A DNA stretch of 9,613 nucleotides from Cyclobacteriaceae bacterium. Lineage in GTDB: Bacteria; Bacteroidota; Bacteroidia; Cytophagales; Cyclobacteriaceae. A program made the translations under genes and the position numbers. How positions within the stretch are numbered: position 1 is the first letter of the stretch; every line of letters starts with the position of its first letter. The notes under the pieces were generated by a model. The model worked only from the letters and a program-made list of their open reading frames with translations. It did not search any database and had not been told where the DNA came from. Location: NCBI GenBank assembly GCA_029861825.1, contig JAOTYN010000132.1:1-9613 (forward strand). Reading direction: 5' to 3'. Below, in pieces: positions 6,221 through 9,613 of this stretch.

Positions 6221-7465
6221 ATGCATTTTAATAAATCATTAATCAGTCTGTTATTGCCTGGCATAATATTGATCAGTTGCAACCCAAATAAACTCCCTGA
6301 GGAAGAAAGTATGGACAAGACCGTAGTGGAAGGCCTGTATTATGCGGATGGTTTACCTATTAGGCTTACCATTCAAGAAGGTGTGATCCGGGAAGTTGAG
6401 CGGGTTGTAGCAGCTGAGGGTGATTTCAATTATTATCTGGGTCCGGGACTGATTGATCATCAAATTAACGGCTACCTGTCTCACTCCTTCGTTGGCGAAG
6501 ACCTGGATTCGGAAAAATTCAGGGTGGTGATGGAAGGATTATGGGAAAAGGGGATCACCACCATTTTACCTACCCTCACCAGTCAAACCAATGAGGTGCT
6601 TTTGAAAAGTTTTGAAAATCTGGATCGGATCCTTGAAGATGAACAATTGGCGCAATCCGTGCCGGGATTTCACTTGGAAGGACCCTATATTTCAGCAGAA
6701 CCCGGCTATCGGGGGGTACATAATCCAGAATGGATCCGCAACCCGGATTGGGGCGAATTCCTGGGGTGGTACCAGGCCTCGGGAAGCAGGATCATGGAAG
6801 TTACCCTGGCCCCGGAACTTGAAGGTGCTATGGAGTTTATTCGCAATTGCCATAAGTTGGACATTATAGTAGGCCTGGGACATACCGCTGCCGGCAGTAC
6901 GGACCTCAACATGGCCGTAGAAGCAGGAGCATCCGTTTCCACGCATTTGGGCAACGGTTGCGCCAATTCTATTCACCGTCACCACAATCCTCTGTGGGCT
7001 CAGTTGGCCAATGACGGATTATTCGCCAGTATCATTGTAGATGGTTTTCACCTGACCAAGGAAGAAGTGCGGACATTTTATAAAGCCAAAGGACAGGACT
7101 ATGTAGTTTTGGTTTCTGACCTTACGCGTCTGGCGGGAATGCCACCTGGAGACTATGAAGATTTCGGGCAGAAACTGGTGATGACGGAAGAAGGAGCCAT
7201 TATGCTGCCCGCTGAAAATGTGCTGGCCGGTGCATCTTTCCTCATCACCAGGGGTATTGAAAACATCATTGAATTTACCGGATGCTCCTTAGCAGATGCC
7301 ATTGACCTGGCTACCAAGAACCCCGCCCGCATGTTGCGTTTGGAAGATAGAGGAAAATTGGAAGTGGGGAAAAGAGCGGATATGATCCTTTTTCAATTCA
7401 ACCAGGGGAAGTTAGAGGTCCTCAAAACCTATGTGGGCGGTGAACTGGTCTTTGAAAAGCTGTAA
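6221..7465 (+). CDS. NagA-like amidohydrolase (N-acetylglucosamine-6-phosphate deacetylase family) with lipoprotein signal
   Basis: This 414-aa protein is a metal-dependent amidohydrolase of the NagA family. GPGLIDHQINGY (74-85) matches the PGFIDVQLNG entry motif. HLEGPYIS (151-158) supplies the metal ligand Glu153, GLGHTAA His221 and THLGNG His242. VDGFHL gives His277, and VLVSDLTRLAG gives Asp300, the catalytic acid/base equivalent to E. coli Asp273. The usual HLYNAM reads HLGNGCAN followed by HRHHNPLW, a known divergent subgroup. The N-terminus is hydrophobic and ends LISC, a lipobox with Cys20, followed by NPNKLPEEES. Classical NagA is cytoplasmic; this signal predicts a periplasm-facing lipoprotein. 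An ATG at 6311 (Met31) would give a cytoplasmic form, but the signal looks genuine. It is last in the operon. Substrates other than a phosphosugar are possible. Confidence 0.88.
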   Translation: MHFNKSLISLLLPGIILISCNPNKLPEEESMDKTVVEGLYYADGLPIRLTIQEGVIREVERVVAAEGDFNYYLGPGLIDHQINGYLSHSFVGEDLDSEKFRVVMEGLWEKGITTILPTLTSQTNEVLLKSFENLDRILEDEQLAQSVPGFHLEGPYISAEPGYRGVHNPEWIRNPDWGEFLGWYQASGSRIMEVTLAPELEGAMEFIRNCHKLDIIVGLGHTAAGSTDLNMAVEAGASVSTHLGNGCANSIHRHHNPLWAQLANDGLFASIIVDGFHLTKEEVRTFYKAKGQDYVVLVSDLTRLAGMPPGDYEDFGQKLVMTEEGAIMLPAENVLAGASFLITRGIENIIEFTGCSLADAIDLATKNPARMLRLEDRGKLEVGKRADMILFQFNQGKLEVLKTYVGGELVFEKL

Positions 7466-7499
7466 TCATTGGGTAGGTTTCTTAAATAGGACCCAAAAA

Positions 7500-7520
7500 A
7501 GCCGGAATTCACTTCCGGCT
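7500..7520 (-). terminator. Rho-independent terminator between convergent genes
   Basis: AGCCGGAA (7500-7507) and TTCCGGCT (7513-7520) form a perfect 8-bp stem around the 5-base loop TTCAC. Read on the minus strand the stem runs straight into six Ts (complement of 7495-7500), a textbook intrinsic terminator for the minus-strand gene whose intact stop would be at 7557. On the plus strand only CCTTTC follows, so it would terminate the operon poorly, though it may act in both directions. Confidence 0.85.
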
Positions 7521-7556
7521 CCTTTCAATTTCCAGGCAATTTATAGGGGATGGAAA

Positions 7557-7727
7557 CTATCCATTGTTATAGTCTTCCAATAATTTCAAAAAGGCCTGCT
7601 CGTATTTCTTGTTTACCAGCTTTCCTTCCTTAAGCGGTTGAGAAAACTGATCCCTCAGGCCATATACATTGTTGTCGTAATTGTCTTTCACATCTGCGTT
7701 GTCCCCGATTAATTTTTAAGATATTCA
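7557..7727 (-). pseudogene. Frameshift-detached C-terminal part of the secreted protein gene
   Basis: The coding signal continues past the stop at 7727-7725 of the upstream gene. Between about 7758 and 7718 the protein continues in another frame as DTKDPKNVAILNILK. It then returns to the original frame as KLIGDNADVKDNYDNNV... and ends LKLLEDYNNG with TAG at 7559-7557. Both switches fall at runs of five As on the minus strand (complement of 7759-7763 and 7713-7717), which fits one lost and one gained base. The restored gene would be about 234 codons long and end 37 bp before the terminator at 7500-7520, as expected for an intact gene. It is either a true pseudogene or two homopolymer sequencing errors; the sequence alone cannot decide. 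Confidence 0.75.
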
Positions 7728-8261
7728 GGATCGCCACATTCTTAGGGTCCTTGGTATCTTTTTGACCAGGAGCTGAAAATTATTTTGGATGTAATCCACC
7801 AAAACCTGTTGCCCCGCGCGGCGCATATCTGCCATTTCATAGGAGATCTCGCCGGTAGTTTTACTGTACATCTTATACATCTTGATCTTGCCATCCGCCA
7901 CTTGTTCCAGACACACTTTCTTGGGGATCATATTCAAAGTTTTGCCTGTTAAATCCGTATACTGTACGGTCTTATAAACCTTACCTTCTTCCAGAGTGAA
8001 GCCCTGAATATCTTTTGGCTTTAGACTGTTTTTACTCTTACCTTTTACTTTACCCTTTTTTAGATATTTCTTATAGGCCGATTCATCGATATAAGTGATG
8101 TTGGATTGGAACCGTTGGGGATACGAATAATTGATCAGTACATATCCTTCTTTTACTTTACCATTTTTCATGGTGATGGTACCCTTATGGTAAGTGTCCT
8201 GGGCTTGTGTACTAAATGTGATCAAAAATAAACCAATTAATAAACTGTAAATCTTAGCCAT
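7725..8261 (-). CDS. Secreted protein of unknown function (C-terminus frameshifted)
   Basis: As read, this is a 178-aa protein with a clear Sec signal peptide, LLIGLFLITFSTQAQ, cleaved near residue 21. The mature part starts DTYHKGTITMKNGKVKEGYV, a beta-rich opening. A very basic stretch (KKYLKKGKVKGKSKNSLK) and further strands follow (GFTLEEGKVYKTVQY, KMYKMYSKTTGEISYE). The last ten residues (IPRTLRMWRS) are an out-of-frame artefact, because coding clearly resumes downstream and the restored protein would be about 234 aa. I do not recognise the family. Small secreted proteins of this layout are common orphan genes in flavobacteria. It is monocistronic, converges on the NagA-like gene, and shares the terminator at 7500-7520. 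Export to the periplasm is inferred from the signal. Confidence 0.75.
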   Translation of the reverse strand: MAKIYSLLIGLFLITFSTQAQDTYHKGTITMKNGKVKEGYVLINYSYPQRFQSNITYIDESAYKKYLKKGKVKGKSKNSLKPKDIQGFTLEEGKVYKTVQYTDLTGKTLNMIPKKVCLEQVADGKIKMYKMYSKTTGEISYEMADMRRAGQQVLVDYIQNNFQLLVKKIPRTLRMWRS

Positions 8262-8342
8262 GATCGTTACTATTTAAATGACAAAAGAGGCCCGCACCTT
8301 AGGCCATATACTTATAAATCAGATGGTTAAGGTGGGATAATA

Positions 8343-8444
8343 GCGGCAATTAACGCAGGGAAACTACCGGTGGAGCCTACCGGTGTAAGGTTAGAGTACG
8401 GATTAACCGTCAGGGTGCCGCCTACTCCTTTGCACCATGCTTAA
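8343..8444. other. GC-rich, hairpin-rich intergenic island (possible structured RNA or decayed gene)
   Basis: This lies in the 314-bp divergent spacer 8262-8575. Bases 8341-8440 are 55% GC by my hand count, against about 36% in the 100 bases before and 31% in the 100 after. Three consecutive hairpins can form: ACCGGT 8366-8371 with 8379-8384, GGTTA 8389-8393 with TAACC 8404-8408, and GGTGC 8414-8418 with GCACC 8432-8436. An outer stem (8350-8356 with 8439-8444, one bulge) could close them. CTACCGGTG is directly repeated (8364-8372, 8377-8385). On the minus strand 8440-8327 is also open, reading GVGGTLTVNPYSNLTPVG..., but has no start codon. It matches no RNA family I know and is not a tRNA. 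The rest of the spacer is AT-rich. Confidence 0.35.
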
Positions 8445-8533
8445 ATGAAACTGGAATATTAATTGGTTTATAGATTTAGATTGCTACCAGGCAAAATCTA
8501 GAATATCAACTACTGTGCCACCGCTTACTTCCA

Positions 8534-8541
8534 TAATTTTG
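8534..8541 (+). promoter_or_regulatory. Promoter -7 box for the small secreted protein gene
   Basis: TAATTTTG matches the Bacteroidota -7 consensus TAnnTTTG exactly and lies 34 bp before the ATG at 8576. No good TTG is found at the expected -33 distance; TGTG at 8514-8517 is the nearest. The call rests on one box. Confidence 0.38.
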
Positions 8542-8558
8542 TTATATTATCGTTGCAT

Positions 8559-8591
8559 AAACCTATCAAACCTAAATGAAACCTATCAAAC
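8559..8591 (+). repeat. 13-bp direct repeat spanning a start codon
   Basis: AAACCTATCAAAC occurs at 8559-8571 and again at 8579-8591, 20 bp apart. The first copy is in the leader and the second is in the coding sequence just after the ATG at 8576. It may be a short slippage duplication; any regulatory role is unproven. Confidence 0.6.
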
Positions 8592-9031
8592 AACTTTCAC
8601 TATTAGTGACCATCCTACTATTGTCAATTATGGGGTATGGCCAAGAGGTACATACCATTACCCTCAGTGTGGCAACCGACCAAGTAGAAAACTCCAACAC
8701 CCATGAAGTCTGCAATTTTGGGCAAGACCCCGGCATCTCAAATGAGGAATTCACTATTTTCGTGGCCTTGGGTGATACGGTCAAATGGGTAGGCGTTTCT
8801 GCTAACGCCCCGGATTCGGATGAAGTTGAAATCACCGCTATAAATCACGAAGGCGGAGCCAGGGTGTTTGGAAGAAACAAGTTGAACGACACCGACGGCA
8901 TAGTCATTGGAGTGGTTACCGAAGGCAGAGAAGGCGATGAGGAGAAATATAAGGTATCTTTTAAAGTACACAACAACGGAGTTAAGCGCAACGGAACCTT
9001 CCACATTGATCCAAAAATCAAAGTGAAATAA
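8576..9031 (+). CDS. Small secreted beta-rich protein, possibly cupredoxin-like fold
   Basis: This 151-aa protein has a Sec signal peptide (LSLLVTILLLSIMGYGQ, cleaved near residue 22-23). The mature part is beta-rich and acidic. FTIFVALGDTVKWVG (59-73) resembles the strand and GDTVxW turn of cupredoxins. The end, KYKVSFKVHNNG then GTFHIDPKIKVK, resembles the final strands of such sandwiches. The copper-binding Cys-His-Met cluster is not recognisable: one Cys (46) lies early, and no HxxxM motif follows. If the fold is right, the protein probably does not bind copper in the classical way. The family is otherwise unknown. The gene is preceded by a TAATTTTG box, and the TPR gene starts 25 bp after it, so the two are likely co-transcribed. 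Confidence 0.8.
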   Translation: MKPIKQLSLLVTILLLSIMGYGQEVHTITLSVATDQVENSNTHEVCNFGQDPGISNEEFTIFVALGDTVKWVGVSANAPDSDEVEITAINHEGGARVFGRNKLNDTDGIVIGVVTEGREGDEEKYKVSFKVHNNGVKRNGTFHIDPKIKVK

Positions 9032-9056
9032 GTTTAATCCTTTGATTATCAAGTAC

Positions 9057-9613
9057 ATGCAATATTTGCATTTCCCGTTTCTCTGTAGAAAAGCCTTGCT
9101 TTTTCTGGGCTTTTTTTTGTTTATTTTCTGGCCTCTGCACAGCCAGAACTTAGATAGCCTGGAGGCCATCTACCAAAAGGGATCAAATGAAGTAAGTGAG
9201 CGTTTGGAGGTTTTGAGGACATTGGCCGCAGGTCATGAAGATCCTCAGAAGAAACTGTCCTACAGTCTTGAACTTATTGCCACTGCAAAAGCGGTAGATT
9301 CCGTCCGTTATTTATTTGATGGGTATCTGCATAAAGGTAGTGCTCTTAGGCTAAAAAGCGATCTGTCGCAGGCCCTGGAAAGCTATTTTCAAGCCACTAA
9401 CATTGCTATTGAAGGGGAGCTGGACCGTCAATTGGGCATAGTAAATATTGCCATTGCTGATGTATACTCCATTATGGGCAATCACAATAATTCCGTTGAA
9501 TACTACAAACAAGCCATAAATATTCTAAGAGACCAAAATGATTCCATAGGTGTAGCCTCAGCACTATTGAATGCGGGTGATGAATACTTTAATCAGCACA
9601 AGCTGGATTCCGC
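9057..9613 (+). CDS. Secreted TPR protein, N-terminal part (sensor/signalling type), truncated by the window edge
   Basis: The frame is open from the ATG at 9057 to the right edge (185 complete codons). The first 30 residues contain a long hydrophobic segment (ALLFLGFFLFIFWPLHSQ), either a signal peptide or a membrane anchor. TPR-type helices follow: YLHKGSALRLKSDLSQALESY (about 90-110), IAIADVYSIMGNHNNSVEYYKQAINI (about 131-156), and a third beginning ALLNAGDEYF. The preceding part, RLEVLRTLAAGHEDPQKKLSYSLEL, resembles the lead-in of Bacteroidota TPR sensor proteins that end in a histidine kinase, LuxR-type or nucleotide cyclase domain. The output domain is outside the window, so the activity cannot be assigned. 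It lies 25 bp after the small secreted protein gene, which may encode its partner. Confidence 0.82.
   Translation, partial: MQYLHFPFLCRKALLFLGFFLFIFWPLHSQNLDSLEAIYQKGSNEVSERLEVLRTLAAGHEDPQKKLSYSLELIATAKAVDSVRYLFDGYLHKGSALRLKSDLSQALESYFQATNIAIEGELDRQLGIVNIAIADVYSIMGNHNNSVEYYKQAINILRDQNDSIGVASALLNAGDEYFNQHKLDS

Noticed and set aside
7469..7496. TTGGGT / ACCCAA stem after the NagA-like gene
   Set aside because: Six pairs around a 16-base AT-rich loop, although As follow; the perfect hairpin at 7500-7520 is far stronger.
8350..8444. Possible tRNA in the hairpin-rich island
   Set aside because: No TTCGA-type T loop, no recognisable anticodon arm geometry and no 7-bp acceptor stem.
8515..8706. 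63-codon open frame before and over the 8576 gene
   Set aside because: It overlaps the promoter box and the start of the secreted protein gene, whose signal peptide is convincing.
8738..9169. Minus-strand 143-codon open frame
   Set aside because: It is antisense to the small secreted protein and to the TPR gene start, with no supporting features.
1..9613. CRISPR arrays, insertion sequences, phage genes or rRNA
   Set aside because: No repeat-spacer pattern, transposase or integrase motifs, or rRNA signatures were seen on either strand.

Overview
The window looks like a chromosomal piece of a Bacteroidota bacterium, probably a marine or environmental flavobacterium or cytophaga relative. The evidence is moderate GC with AT-rich spacers, almost no Shine-Dalgarno sequences, promoter-like boxes of the Bacteroidota TTG / TAnnTTTG type, many lipoprotein and secretion signals, and families typical of this phylum: DUF1080, CBM9-like, Tat-exported Gfo/Idh/MocA, and secreted TPR proteins. 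No taxon was confirmed by search.

Layout. Positions 2-1063 (+) hold the 3' part of a beta-propeller protein that begins before the window. Positions 1064-1341 are a convergent spacer with decayed coding fragments, a degenerate 20-bp repeat and a CACACT hexamer array. Positions 1342-2481 (-) encode a Tat-exported glucose-fructose-oxidoreductase-like enzyme. Divergent from it, 2662-7465 (+) is a compact five-gene operon: a NagB-like isomerase/deaminase, an NRAMP-fold transporter without the usual metal ligands, a DUF1080 lipoprotein, a secreted CBM9-like protein, and a NagA-like amidohydrolase carrying a lipoprotein signal. A hairpin at 7500-7520 separates this operon from a convergent minus-strand gene. 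That gene encodes a small secreted protein whose C-terminal part (7557-7727) is cut off by two compensating homopolymer frameshifts. Positions 8262-8575 are a divergent spacer with a GC-rich, hairpin-rich island. Positions 8576-9031 (+) encode a small secreted beta protein, followed 25 bp later by the start of a TPR protein that runs off the right edge.

How the genes may work together (inference). The oxidoreductase and the operon read as one carbohydrate module. The GFOR-like enzyme would oxidise a glycoside in the periplasm. The DUF1080 protein, whose family includes 3-keto-glycoside hydrolases, would cleave it. The NagA-like lipoprotein would remove an N-acetyl group outside the cytoplasm, the NRAMP-fold carrier would import the product, and the cytoplasmic NagB-like enzyme would deaminate or isomerise it. 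No kinase is present, and the NagB-like, transporter and oxidoreductase proteins each lack residues that define the classical activity. The substrate is therefore open, and this set is the most interesting candidate system in the window.
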